Of a stretch of 64,000 nt of DNA, positions 35,887 to 47,433 are shown piece by piece. Below the pieces are notes generated by a model, which did no database searches, was not told the DNA's origin, and worked only from the letters and a program-made list of their open reading frames with translations. The stretch is from Portulaca oleracea (Eukaryota > Streptophyta > Magnoliopsida > Caryophyllales > Portulacaceae): the NCBI GenBank assembly GCA_029582165.1, contig CM055887.1:9817190-9881189 (forward strand), in the 5' to 3' direction. Both the position numbers and the translations under genes were made by a program. Numbering within the stretch: the first letter of the stretch is position 1; every line of letters begins with the position of its first letter.

Positions 35887-37341
35887 ATTAAAGAACTTGC
35901 CGAATTTTGCATCAAATTTAGCCTTAGCATATCTTTGAGGAAAGGGTAACGGTGGTTTGTAAACTCTAGGTGGAGATGAAGGTCGGGTTCGGTGTTCTCT
36001 TTTGAATGCTCACTCTCAAGGTCTTTCTCTCTTTGAAAACCAACAACATTCTCACTAGGCCTCTCAACCTCTTTCTCAACCACAACTCCCCCATGCTTGG
36101 TATTTGGCACGCTAGGTCCCTCATATTGTGTCCCACTCCTCAAAACAATGGCATTACATTGTTCCTTAGGGTTAGGTTCGGGCTTTCCGGAAAGCATTCC
36201 CGGAGGGGTAGTGGAGGTACCAGCTTGAATGGCAATTTGATTCTCAAGCATTTGAGTGTGGGTGCTCATAAGGTCAACTTTAGTAGCTAAGGCCTTAATC
36301 ACCTCGTCTTGTCTTTGTTGATGCTCAAGTTGCCATTGTTGATGATGTTGTTGAGACAACATCAAAGCTTGTATCATAGCCTCTAGGTTAGGCTTTTGGG
36401 GAGCTTGCGGTGGAGGTGCTTGGTGTTGTCTTTGTCCTTGGGGTTGACCCATTTGGTTATTATTCCGGTAAGAAAAGTTCGGGTGGAACCTAAAACCGGG
36501 ATTGTAAGTATTGGAAAAAGGGTCAAAGTTTTGCCTATTAGAAGGGTTACCAACATAGTTAACCACTTCGGTCGATTCATTGCTAACCAACCCACTAGGA
36601 CAATTCAAGGTCTCATGCTCATATGATTGACACGACGCACATGGTTGGGGAGGGGGAGCATTCACATTCAACAAATCCATCTTCTTAGTCATGGCATCCA
36701 ACTTAGCATTCAACATAGGAATAGCATCAACTTCATACTTACCTCCCGTCCTCTTGGAACGGGGCTTTGACCACTGGTAGCTATTGATCGCCATCTCCTC
36801 AATCAAAGTTTGAAGTTCCGCCACTGTCTTGGACATGATGTTGCCTCCTGCCGCCGCCAAAATGTTGGCCCTCAAGTTGTCATCCACCCCGTTGTAGAAG
36901 GCTTGTATCGGGACCCATGGTTCTAAACCATGGTGGGGGCATTGACGTAAGAGGTCCTTGAACCTCTCCCATGCTTCATAGAGGGACTCATCCGGCTCTT
37001 GGACAAATGTTGAGATTTAATTCCGGAGGCTCGTCAACTTGCTAGGAGGAAAGTACTTCGCCAAGAATAGGCTAGCAAGTTGGTCAAAAGTGGTGATGGC
37101 AGAGCTTGATGGAAGAGCGTCCAACCACTCCCAAGCCTTCCCTTCAAGTGAGAAGGGAAACAATCGCAGCTTGATTGCATCGGGTGTTGCACCATTTGCC
37201 TTAAAGGTCTCACATGCTTGGTTGAATAGGCGAAGGTGCCGGTTGGGATCTTCATTGGGGAGGCCATGGAATGGGTTGGCCTTCACCAAATTGATGAATG
37301 AACTCCTCAGCTCGAAATCGTCAGAGGCCACTCTTGGAGGA
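35880..37341 (-). pseudogene. Gag of the Athila-like element, main part
   Basis: From 37341 leftward: DDFELRSSFINLVKANPFHG, LRLFPFSLEGKAWEWLD and FLAKYFPP define the gag domain; one in-frame stop near 37017 separates it from EPDESLYEAWERFKDLLRQC, after which a 335-codon frame continues to 35880 with a single C-x2-C-x4-H-x4-C knuckle (CASCQSYEHETLNC, near 36640) and a glutamine-rich stretch. The first codons of gag lie at 51037-50944, across the chromovirus insertion. Confidence 0.88.
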
Positions 37342-40300
37342 TGTAATAACCCGCCCCAAAATCGTGTTTAATTAACTATTAACCACAGTAATTACTCTAA
37401 ATCGCGTATAAATTTTTCGCGGTTATTTTATTTATTTATCGACGTACTCGTTTATTTTCTTGTTATCGGTGTAAGTCTTGTGCAGGAGATGGCTAAGGTT
37501 ATCGGTTTAAAGTTTTACTTTACGTATTCGTTCATTAAGTTAAAGTATTTCAGGTTATACGTTTTACGTTATAAATTTGTTTACCGAAAATCGGTTACGA
37601 TTTACATGTGTCGATTTATATATATTTTACCGTCCCTATGTTAATTTACTTAATTTCATTCCCTTATATAATTTTAAGGAGTAATCTCTCCACTTTATTT
37701 TATTAATTCCATTAGCATTGTATTTTTTTTTTTATGTTACCAATTTATTACCGATTTAATTAATTCCCTACAAAAACCCAATACTTTAAATTACTACAAC
37801 AATTACAATATATTTTCTCCTAATATTATCATCCTACCATATCTTTAATTAAGGTTCTTATGGTATTTATTATTAGCATTGGTATTTGGTGTTGTTTTAA
37901 TGTTGTAGTTAGAAGGAGGCTAGGTACACTTTACTTGTATTCAAATTTTGAATCTATTAATTATTGGAATTTATGAAACTTAAGTTCAATATGATTATAT
38001 TATATTTTCAGCTTTTAAATAAATTAGTATTAGTTAATTAGTGTTATGAAGTGGGTATTTTACTTATATACAAGTTAAGGGAGGACTTGGTTTATTTTGA
38101 TTTCATTTCAATTGAAACCCAACTCAAGCTCTCACTCTCCTCCTCTCCCTCCTTGGCCGACCAGCAGCCACCACCACGCCGGCCACTTTTTCCGGCCACC
38201 GAGCAGCCGCCGCCGTCCCCTCTCCTTCCTCTCTTGTGTTTTTCATCCATTTTCTCTTGGAAGGGTATTCTCTAAAACCCCAACTCAATTTCTTTCAAAC
38301 CTAATCTGAAATTCTATGTTTAATCTATGTTTCTTTGCTAAATTTCATCTCTTTTACTCTCTTTAGTTATGAATTCAAGTATATAATTGTTGTGGTTAAG
38401 TTAGGGTTTGAGTTTCAAGTTTATGCATGTATGTTTGGATGAGTTTTGGGAGGTTCTTGTTGAATTCATGATGAATGACGAATTAATGGTGATGCATGTG
38501 GATTTCTCATGAGTTTTTAAGTGTTTAAGGACCGAGATTATGTTGTGAGTTTATGAATTAAGGGTTATTATGTTAATTTGGGTGAATTAGTGAAGTCTTG
38601 TTGCAAGAAATTCAAGGTTGTGTTTATTATGTTGAGTTAATGTTTAATCCATGAATGCATGTGGTTTCTAAGGCCTTTGATGAAGAGTTTATCATGTTTT
38701 ATATTCTGGAAATTTATGGGTTTGAAGTTAGATTAGGTTCTAATAAGATTAAGGGAAGGAAAATTCGATTAAAAGTTGAGTTAAGGTGTTTTAGCTACTG
38801 TTTTGTATTCTGGAAATTTACAGAATTATAAGAGTGAGATTTTTGCCCAGATTTCTACTCCATTGGATAGATTAAAGTGTTAGCAAACCATAGGCTTTGG
38901 AATTTCAATTTCCGACATGTATAGCCGAGTTACGACCAAAACCGTAACCTCACGATTTTATATACGAATTTCTGAGTCAGTGTTTTGAGGGCTGTTTTTC
39001 GTCCCTTTGGAGACCTCTTTGGTTTTTATGGTAAACATGAAAGTTTTAGGCCATGTTGCAAGCTTTCCGGAAAGGTATGGTACATAGTCATCCGATATCG
39101 GGAGTGTGAGTTACGACCCCGTGAAACCGGGCTGTCCAGAGTGTGTTTCTGACCAAAAATGACTTTTGTAAATTATAAGTTTTGGGCCTCAAATTAACCC
39201 ATTAAGGAGTTTTGGGTGTAAATGAGTCATGGTGATATATTTTCACTTTGGAGTTGTGTATTAAGACTTAGTATATCTTTTAGTGTTCTAAGTAACTCTT
39301 GTATGTTAACCTCAAAAGCTAGATTATTAGAAAATCCTTGTTTCCTTTATTTTCCTAAGTATCATACCAATGTTTACTCTAGCTAAAAGCTCTCTCTAGC
39401 TTGGTAACCTCCAATGTCTTAATCAATTCATTTCTCATTTCATTACCCATTCTATGGTTCATAATTCCAAACTTGCTTTATTCACGCTAAGTATGAATGT
39501 CATCTTGTTTACGTCGCGTTTATTCGATATCGTGTTATCACACCGTATTCGAATTCATTACCTCGCATTTGAGCTTCCACTTTTACAATCATTCTACTCT
39601 TCATTGATTCAAGCTTAATCTCTTATATTCAAGCCTTTTATTTAAATCACCCTCGTCATATTTCTCACATCTTTTCCAACCCGAAGGCTTAATATTTCGC
39701 TTGCTCAGCTTCTGTCCGGGCCCATTTTAGGCCCCTTCTACTCATTTTTAGCTTCTGGTCCTGTTGACAAAGTTGTAGATTATGTTTTTCCCTATTCGAG
39801 ATGTACTCTTTTACTTGTTTCGATTTTTCTAACTCAAGTTATGCTCCAAACACTATTTTACTACAACCTGAAATTTTATTCTTAAAATTACTTCATTTTA
39901 TTTACTAAGTTTCTAAAACTTATGAATCTAATTTAGAACCTTATTCGGCTCTTCATTTTTACTTATTCTTATCTTAGTTGGCAAGTTTCAAAAGCCATCT
40001 CAAGCCAAGTCAGCTTGAAGTCTTTAGCGTTCCAGTGCAAATTGTCCGACTCTTACGTTGAGTTATACTCATAGTTCATGTTTTACGTGCTATGTCAAGT
40101 CTTATGAGTTTATAAGATTTTCATGTTTTATTAGTGGACCCGCATTCTATGTTTATGTTAACTTTCATGTTTTAGCACTCCTGATCAGAGTGCCTTGACC
40201 TGGCCAGTGTCGACTGATTATCAGTCAACCATTCCAAGTTTAGATCAACTTGGGCATACGCGTGTGTGAGGTGCTTGCACCGATCGTAAGGGTCTCACTT

Positions 40301-40840
40301 CCTCTCTATTTTCATGAATTTATGTTTATGCTTATGTTTATGATCACGTCCTTCAAATCCTATTTTAACCCCTTCCCCGTTTTCGAAATGATTTTAAACG
40401 CCGGCACTACAACCGTTTTCGAACGGTTTACGTGCTGGAGGTTTACGTACTGAGTGTATCCCCACTCACCTTTGCGTGTTTTAATGTTTTGTTTTAGGAG
40501 GTTCGAGCTCCCAAGGCAAGGATAAGGCAGTTGCAAAGTAGTTCAAGGCTATCGAGGTAGTTCTCCATGGAGTCGATCAGTAGTCAAGGACAAGCAGGAT
40601 TTCTTATTGGAGATGTTTAGTTTAAGTTATGTTTAAGTTGTTGTACTTTATCCAAAGATTGTATAAGTTTATGTGAAGTTGTTAAGTTGGTTTGTGGTTT
40701 TGAAAGTTCTTTGATGTGGTTGCCTTGTCTCTTTTGGGAGACGGCGGTAATGCCTCGACCTAAGGTGTTCCGCTGCGCTAATCGCGGGCTTAGGGTCTTT
40801 AAGTGGAGTTTAACCCCGTGATTAAGGTTGGGGCGTTACA
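37342..40840 (+). repeat. 5' LTR of the chromovirus
   Basis: A TATA-like CTTATATACAA at 38063-38073 suggests U3 of about 750 bp and a transcribed R-U5 of about 2.7 kb. A CT-rich, CCACC-rich leader follows (38120-38230). The 74-codon frame at 38051 recurs in the 3' LTR and is not a gene. Confidence 0.93.
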
Positions 40841-41564
40841 GTTGTGGTATCAGAGCGGAAGTTTGATTAAGTACTTGGGGGTTTTTAGAATTTCATAAGT
40901 CATGGATCCTCCCTTAAGGAGAAAAATAGGCATGTGAGTACAAGCCTTTATGTGATGAGTATGAGTATGCTAGGAGATATGTTGGGAATTGATGGTGAGC
41001 ATGAAGCTCTATGTGTTGGTTAGTATGTAAATTGTGTTTCCGTGCAGGTTTTCAAGACTTTGTAAAATTGGGAATAGCTCTAGTTACAGGGGAAGTGCTG
41101 CCGAAATTCCCCTAGAATCTTAAGGAAGTTTTAGTCAAAAATCCCTAAGAGGAAACTAGGTGGATTGAGTTGAGCCTAGTAATATATGTAAGTAAAGTCA
41201 ATGAATACAATGGGAAAAGTATGAAGTTTATCAAGCATTTCCTCAAAGTCTTTGAAAGTTATCGAAAAAGTTTATAAAGTGAGTCCCAAGTGGGACCATG
41301 GCATAGGTTTTAAATGACAAATGTGAACGAAAAGTGTTAAGATAGTCCGAAAGGGGACTAAGTTTATGAGGTTTAGAATTATCAAGCAAGCCTAAGGCAA
41401 TTTCAAAGATGAAAATGAAAAGTTTCTTAAATCGTTCATAAGAGGTTAACTTGGTTGAGTCTCGAACCTTTTCGCAAAGTTGTTCCTTTTTAATTGCATT
41501 TAGCTGTTTATTTTGGCCATGATGAGGTCTTGAAATCTTGCATTGTATTTTATGTATGGTATAG

Positions 41565-42291
41565 ATGGATAACGATGGTAACCCCCTTCCGAATCCGTTC
41601 GCAATGTTTATGGACCCCGCCACCAACGTTCACGCCCATCTTAAGACGTTGCAAGATGTTCTCGATGCACACTGCGCTGCAAATCCCAAGTCCGAATATC
41701 ACGATGACGTCTGCCGAGCACTATGTCTTTTAGTGACTCTTCCCACGCGTGAGCCCGTGGGATGATATCCGAGACCGATGCCGTCACCGCTTATCTGGGA
41801 GAACCGGACGCCACGCGTGGTGTGTTAACTACATAGGGGCTGGAACCCGGTGTCATGGAGATAATGATCACGCAGCCGCGATCTTTAGGTCTTCACGTCG
41901 CCAGTTAGGACCCTACCTTCACGGTGATAGGTTTCTGGCGCCTACCAACGGGAAAAGCACCGGCCACGTGTTCGCTCCCGGCGGATGAAGTCCGTCTACA
42001 CTTCTCACCATACCTCGTGGACGTTCAATCGTCCGAATCGATCGTCTCGTGGGAGTCTACGCCTCCGCTCAACTAGTGGAAATGAAGAAGAAGATCCTAG
42101 TATGGATCTAGATCAAGGCAGTGCGCCCCGGAAGCGGATCAAAGGATGTAGCGAAACGTCTACACTGCGCCCGAGGAGAATGATTTCGATTGGACCGCTT
42201 TAGGGCCCGAGATTGGCACACACGCAAGAGCGCTCGTCCTCACGACTTCAACGTGTGGAAGAGGATGGGGATCAAGAACAAGAGGTCTAAT
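41565..42291 (+). pseudogene. Unassigned ORF between PBS and gag of the chromovirus
   Basis: Begins at ATG 41565 (MDNDGNPLPNPFAMFMDPA, then THVHAHL-like helix text to 41765). Coding-like stretches continue in shifted frames (SPWDDIRDRCR near 41752; GPEIGTHARA near 42208; RVEEDGDQEQEV then stop at 42291). GC content and codon use are unlike the surrounding AT-rich leader. I do not recognise the protein. An ORF before gag is not standard for Tekay elements; capture of a host exon or a decayed accessory gene are both possible. Confidence 0.45.
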
Positions 42292-42889
42292 TCCCATGTT
42301 TAGTGATAGCCATCGGTAGTCGTCATTGTGCAGGATTAGCAAGGCGCCGACCATAGATATAGGCTAGATGACAGTCAGTACACCATGGGTGACTAGGTTT
42401 TTGCTTTTGGGTCATCAGTGTAATTAGCCAAACAATGCTTATTTTGTAATCTCCCTATGAGTATTTTGTGGATGGGGGCATGGATTTGTACCTCGAGGAT
42501 GAAAAACATGATGCTCTAGTTCCTTTCTTTTCTCATGTATTATTAGGATTGAAAGTGGAGATAAAACTCTATGACAATCACCAGTGGGTTTGCTATCTTT
42601 ATTTTATGAATATGGATGGATGTTACGGTATTTATGGATTTATGTGTATTGTGGATTCTGCAAATTTACAGTATATTGAGATTGTGGGAATTTTCTTAAG
42701 ATTATAATTACGCATGTATATATGTTTGTGGATGATACCTAAGATTTGACCAAGGGATCAAGGTTCTATGCGGGAGCATTTAATTAAAATTTGGGTTTTA
42801 CGAAAAAAAAAAAAAAAAAAGGGGGCTATAAATAGGGGGATAATGCTAAGTTATGTGGTTAATAAGATATTTTGTTGTAATTTTGTAGC

Positions 42890-44011
42890 ATGTCGCAAAG
42901 TTCAAGAAACACGCCATCGCAGGAAGAACCCGGAAACGGGACCGCTGAGGGGAATCTTTTAGAATTGCAAGGGCCTCAATTGAACCCAGGAATGGTTAAC
43001 CCCTCTGAGTCTTCCTTAGGATCTGTTCCTTTTAATCAGCCCCAACACCCTGACCCCTTTGGGATGTTGATGCAAGAGTTGTGTAGGCGCATACCCTTTC
43101 CACCTACGGGCCAAGCGAGTAGGGCAAGAGAAGAGAATTATGCTGATAGGGTAGCCCGAAGGAACCCATCTTTTTACAAAGGGGGCTACGACCCCGTAGT
43201 GCTAGAAGAATGGATTCGTGAAATCGAGAAGATTTTTGAAGTGGTCGAAGTACCGGAAGACAAGAAGCTAGCCATAGGCACCTACTATCTAAAGGGAGAA
43301 GCGGATATTTGGTGGGGAACCATCAAGGCTAAGTATCAAGGGACCGTGAAGTCTTGGAGTGACTTCCTAAGTGATTTACGAGCTCAGTTTTACCCTACCT
43401 CTCTTAGGCGTCAGAAAGAGAAAGAATTCCTAGAGTGGAGTATGCTTAACAAAGATATATCAGTGGTGCAGTACACCGCCAAGTTCAACGAGCTATCTCG
43501 ATTCGCCCCGGAATATGTTGCATCGGAGAGGTTGAAGTTAACCCGATATGAGGGAGGCCTAGCGCCATATATTCGTAGTCAGTTATCCTCCCACGACTTC
43601 CGAACCATGCAAGAAATGTACGAGAGAGCGGCGGAGGTAGAGCGAGTAAGAAAGGAGCTGAGGGCTCTAAATCCTGGAAATCAAGGGAATACCAAAAGAA
43701 GGTGGAACAACAGAGGAGCATCAAGTGCCTCGAATGTGGGAAGCAACCCGGCCAAGAGGCCAGCGCTTCCGACCCCAAGGAACCAAATAGCTCCTGCCAA
43801 CATTAGGGAACCCTGCAAGAAATGTGGTAGGACCAACCACACTACTGCCCAATGTCGGGTAGGTACAGGGAATTGCTTATGGTGTGGAGCCCCGGATCAT
43901 AAAGCGGCAGATTGCCCAAGGAGAGGCCGAAGACCGGAACCAGGCACTACACGTCTCGCACCGCGGCGGCGGCACGCAACAAGGCTCGATGAGGTCGGGC
44001 CTACGTCGTGA
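42890..44011 (+). CDS. Chromovirus Gag
   Basis: An uninterrupted 373-codon frame. The retrotransposon gag domain lies at about residues 85-235 (EEWIREIEKIFEV, YYLKGEADIWWGTI, FSDF-like 'SDFLSDLRAQFYP', EYTAKFNELSRFAP-type text). Two CCHC zinc knuckles at about 307-320 and 328-341 (CKKCGRTNHTTAQC, CLWCGAPDHKAADC) would bind RNA. The frame ends shortly after the second knuckle, a little earlier than expected for a fused gag-pol, probably by a frameshift. This is the only intact long ORF in the element. Confidence 0.9.
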   Translation: MSQSSRNTPSQEEPGNGTAEGNLLELQGPQLNPGMVNPSESSLGSVPFNQPQHPDPFGMLMQELCRRIPFPPTGQASRAREENYADRVARRNPSFYKGGYDPVVLEEWIREIEKIFEVVEVPEDKKLAIGTYYLKGEADIWWGTIKAKYQGTVKSWSDFLSDLRAQFYPTSLRRQKEKEFLEWSMLNKDISVVQYTAKFNELSRFAPEYVASERLKLTRYEGGLAPYIRSQLSSHDFRTMQEMYERAAEVERVRKELRALNPGNQGNTKRRWNNRGASSASNVGSNPAKRPALPTPRNQIAPANIREPCKKCGRTNHTTAQCRVGTGNCLWCGAPDHKAADCPRRGRRPEPGTTRLAPRRRHATRLDEVGPTS

Positions 44012-44049
44012 GCAAGAAAGAAGCGTGAAATCTGTATGGTTATTCTTCG

Positions 44050-44120
44050 CACGGTTTATATATATATGAAACCCTTAACTGCATTATTTGATTCTGGATC
44101 AACTCATTCTTTTATTTAAA
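44050..44120 (+). pseudogene. Chromovirus protease active-site remnant
   Basis: ALFDSGSTHSFI is readable near 44080-44115; the DSG catalytic triplet is intact but a stop codon follows at once. The rest of the protease (to about 44550) is broken by stops and shifts. Confidence 0.75.
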
Positions 44121-44599
44121 CCCGAGTTGCCTCAAAGTTGAAGTTTCAAAATCTAGCCGATGAGTGAATTATTCTATTAGTTTACCTAACGGTCAAACCA
44201 TGCTTTGCACGACTATTTTTGTGGATGTCCGCTCGTGTTGGAGACGGACATATTTCCGCTAATCTTATTGATTAGATCTAAAAGAGTTTGATATCATTCA
44301 GGTATGGATTGGTTGATCTCGTAAGCCCAAATCAAGTGTAATGAGGGGATAGTCATTCTTAAGAATGCCTCGAGTGCAGTTCATTTTATTGGGGATTTAG
44401 GAGCTAACCGTGCCCATCATAACCTACGTAAAGGCTCGAAAGATGCTTAATCATGGGTGTGAAGGTTACCTATGTTTTGTAAGTGAGGATGTGAAGACTC
44501 CGAAGATAGAAGAGATTCCGTAGTGCGTGATTTTCAAGATGTCTTCCCGGAAGAAGTTCTGAGAGATACCCAGGAGGAAATTGACTTTGAGATAGAGTG

Positions 44600-45840
44600 A
44601 TTCAGAACAAGACCTATATCAAGGCACCGTATAGAATGGCGCTGCAGAGCTTAAGGAATTAAGAGAGCAATTGGATGATCTTTTGATCGAGGGTTTCATC
44701 GGATCAAAGACATCACCGGGAGCCCCGTGTTGTTTGTAAAGAAAGACGGTAGTTTAAGGCTATGTATCGATTATCGCGAGCTAAATAAAGTGACCATCAA
44801 GAACAAGTACCCTCTACCAAGGATTGATGACTTGTTTGACCAACTTCAAGGAGCCTAATGTTTTCTAAGATAGATTTGAGATCGAGGATACCACCATTTC
44901 GAGTTAGAGCTGAGGATATACCCAAGACCGCTTTTAGGACAAGATATGGTCACTATGAGTTTACAGTGATGCCTTTTGGGCTTACCAATGCACCGGCAGT
45001 GTTTATGGACCTGATGAACAGGGTATTCAAACCCTATTTGGATAAGTTCGTGGTGGTATTTATAGATGATATTCTAGTTTATTCCCGAAGTCAAGAGGAA
45101 CATGAGAACCATTTGAGGATTGTCCTTCAGACTCTAAGAGAGCGACATTTGTCGCCAAGTTTTCAAAGTGTGAATTTTGGTTAAAGGAAGTAGCATTTTG
45201 GGACATATAGTCACCGATGGGGATCCAGTGGACCCTAGCAAGGTTTCTCGTTGAAGTTGGGCAAGACCCTCTGATTAGCGAAGTGCGAAGTTTCTTAGGT
45301 ATGGCGAGATATTATAGGAGATTATCTGAATTTCTCTAAGTTAGCTCTACCATTGACCAACCTTCTCAAGAAAACAACTCGTTTTGAATGGTCTGACGAG
45401 TGTGAAGAAGCCTTTCAAGTGCTCAAAGAGAAGTTAACGACCGCACCAGTGTTATCCCTTCCCGAGGGAGGAAGAGAGTATGTTGTATATAGCGATGCGT
45501 CCCATCAAGGCTTGGGATGTGTGTTAATGCAAGATGATAAGGTGATCGCCTATGCGTCACGGCAGTTAAAGCCTTACGAGAAGAATTACCCACTCATGAT
45601 CTAGAGTTAGCGGTGGTGTTTGCCTTGAAGATTTGGAGGCATTACCTGTATGGAGTTCATACGACTATCTTTACGGATCACAAGAGTCTCAAGTATATAT
45701 TTACTCAGAAGGAGTTAAACCTAAGGCAGCGAAGATGGCTGGAACTCATCAAGGATTATGATTTGGACATCCAATACCATCCTGGCAAAGCAAATGTAGT
45801 GGCTGATGCCTTGAGTAGGAAAACTCAGCATGGAAAGTTG
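44600..45840 (+). pseudogene. Chromovirus RT and RNase H
   Basis: RT blocks: YRMA-like text near 44630, [18 protein letters not shown] near 44740, MFSKIDLRS (44858), [13 protein letters not shown] (44970), and an intact catalytic FIDDILVYS near 45059-45085. RNase [18 protein letters not shown] (45483) and [10 protein letters not shown] (45793-45822), both with acidic residues intact. Single-base shifts occur near 44700, 44857, 45150 and 45600. Confidence 0.9.
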
Positions 45841-46070
45841 ACCTGTCTAGAGGTTCACCCAAAGCTGCGACAAGAGCTATACAAGGAAAGCATCGAGCTA
45901 GTTAAGCAAGGTGAAGTGACCAAGAAGTTAGCAGCTTTATCTCTTCAGCCATCTATCATCGAAGAGATCAAGGCAGAACAGATGAATGATCCTGAACTCA
46001 AGAGAATCATGGATAGTCCGGTCACAAAGGGATGCCGGATTTCTAATTCAAGATGACGGAACCCTAAAAT

Positions 46071-47372
46071 TTGAATAGGTTATGTGTGCACGACGGAGGA
46101 GATTTAAGACTAAAGCTTATGGAAGAAAGCCACAATTCATCGTATTCGGTACACCCTGGAGGTACCAAAATGTATAGGGATTTAAAGGAAAATTTTTGGT
46201 GGCCAAACATGAAGAAAGACATAGCCAATTACGTGAACAAGTGTCTAACCTGTCAAAGGATCAAGGCCGAACATCAGCGACCATCGGGAGAACTCCGACC
46301 TTTAGAAATTCCCACGTGGAAATGGGAATCAATTTCTATGGATTTCATCATGGGTCTACCCCTCACCATGTCCAGGAAGAATGCCATCTGGGTAATTGTA
46401 GATCGCCTGACCAAGTCGGCGCATTTTATCCCTATCCACGAAGGGTGGAAGGTAGATAAGCTAGGCGATTTATACATTCATGAGGTTGTCCGTTTACACG
46501 AATTCAAGAGAAATAATATCGGCGAGATACCAGTTCGATCAAGATTCGAGCGCATTGCGAAAGCTTTTGATGCAGCGGCTCGATTTTAGTAGCTCATACC
46601 ATCCGAGAGTGATGGTCAAACCGAGAGGGTTAACCGGATCGTGGAGGATATGTTACGAGCATGTGTTCTAGATTTTCAAGGGAACTGGGATCAGTTTCTC
46701 CCTCTCGTAGAGTTTTCTTATAATAATAGCTACCAGGCCACTATTAAAATGGCCCCGTTCGAAGCACTCTATGGCAGAAGATGTCGAACCCCACTATGCT
46801 GGGGAGAGTTAGATGAAGCGTTGATCATAGGTCCGGAGCTAATCCAGGACACAACCGATAAGGTCCGAGTCATCCAACAGCACATCAAGACTGCTCAGAG
46901 TCGGCAAAAGAGTTATGCAGATAGAAGGCGAAAACCTCTCGAATTTCAAGTGGGTGATCAAGTTTTTCTTAAGATTTCTCCAACGAAAGGGGTTCGGAGA
47001 TTTAATATCAAAGGGAAATTAAGCCCACGTTTTATTGGGCCATATCCGGTGATAGAAAAGATCAACCCGGTAGCATACCGAATAGAGTTACCTCCTAGTC
47101 TAGGAAGGACCCACGATGTTTTTCATGTGTCGCAACTCCGGAAGTATGTGCCGGACCCGAAGCATGTTCTAGTTGAAGAGCCGCCGCTTTTGGCCGAAGA
47201 TTTAACCTTCGAGCAGCAACCGATTCAAATTATGGATCGACGAATCAAAGCAGCTACGCACGAAAGAAGTCCCATTAGTCAAAGTGCTATGGGCAAATCA
47301 AGATACCTCGGAAGCCACTTGGGAAACCGAGGAGAGCATGAAAGAACGATACCCTCATCTCTTTTGAGGTAA
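46071..47372 (+). pseudogene. Chromovirus integrase with C-terminal chromodomain
   Basis: HHCC finger (HNSSYSVHPGG ... CLTCQRIK, 46130-46262), first catalytic Asp in SMDFIMGLP (46338). The frame is damaged around the second Asp (46500-46600), then 46641-47372 is open: NSYQATIKMAPFEALYGRRC, the C-terminal GPY/F motif (GPYPVIEKI, 47039), and VFHVSQLRKYV. The chromodomain (VKVLW ... ATWE ... YPHLF, 47265-47370) is readable only after a one-base shift near 47265. Confidence 0.9.
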
Positions 47373-47433
47373 TCAATCACGTTTTAACCACCGTCAAGTT
47401 TCGGGGACGAAACTTCTTTTTAGGGGGGGAGGA

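Noticed and set aside
35102..36626. Several plus-strand ORFs (for example 36006-36290, 36396-36626)
   Set aside because: Antisense shadows of the Athila-like gag and protease.
38051..38309. 70-77 codon ORFs rich in Pro/Ser, repeated at 48137-48416
   Set aside because: Both lie at the same place in the two chromovirus LTRs, in the presumed untranslated leader; no independent gene.
40250..40453. 67-codon ORF repeated at 50356-50556
   Set aside because: LTR sequence in both copies; differs by an indel and has no domain.
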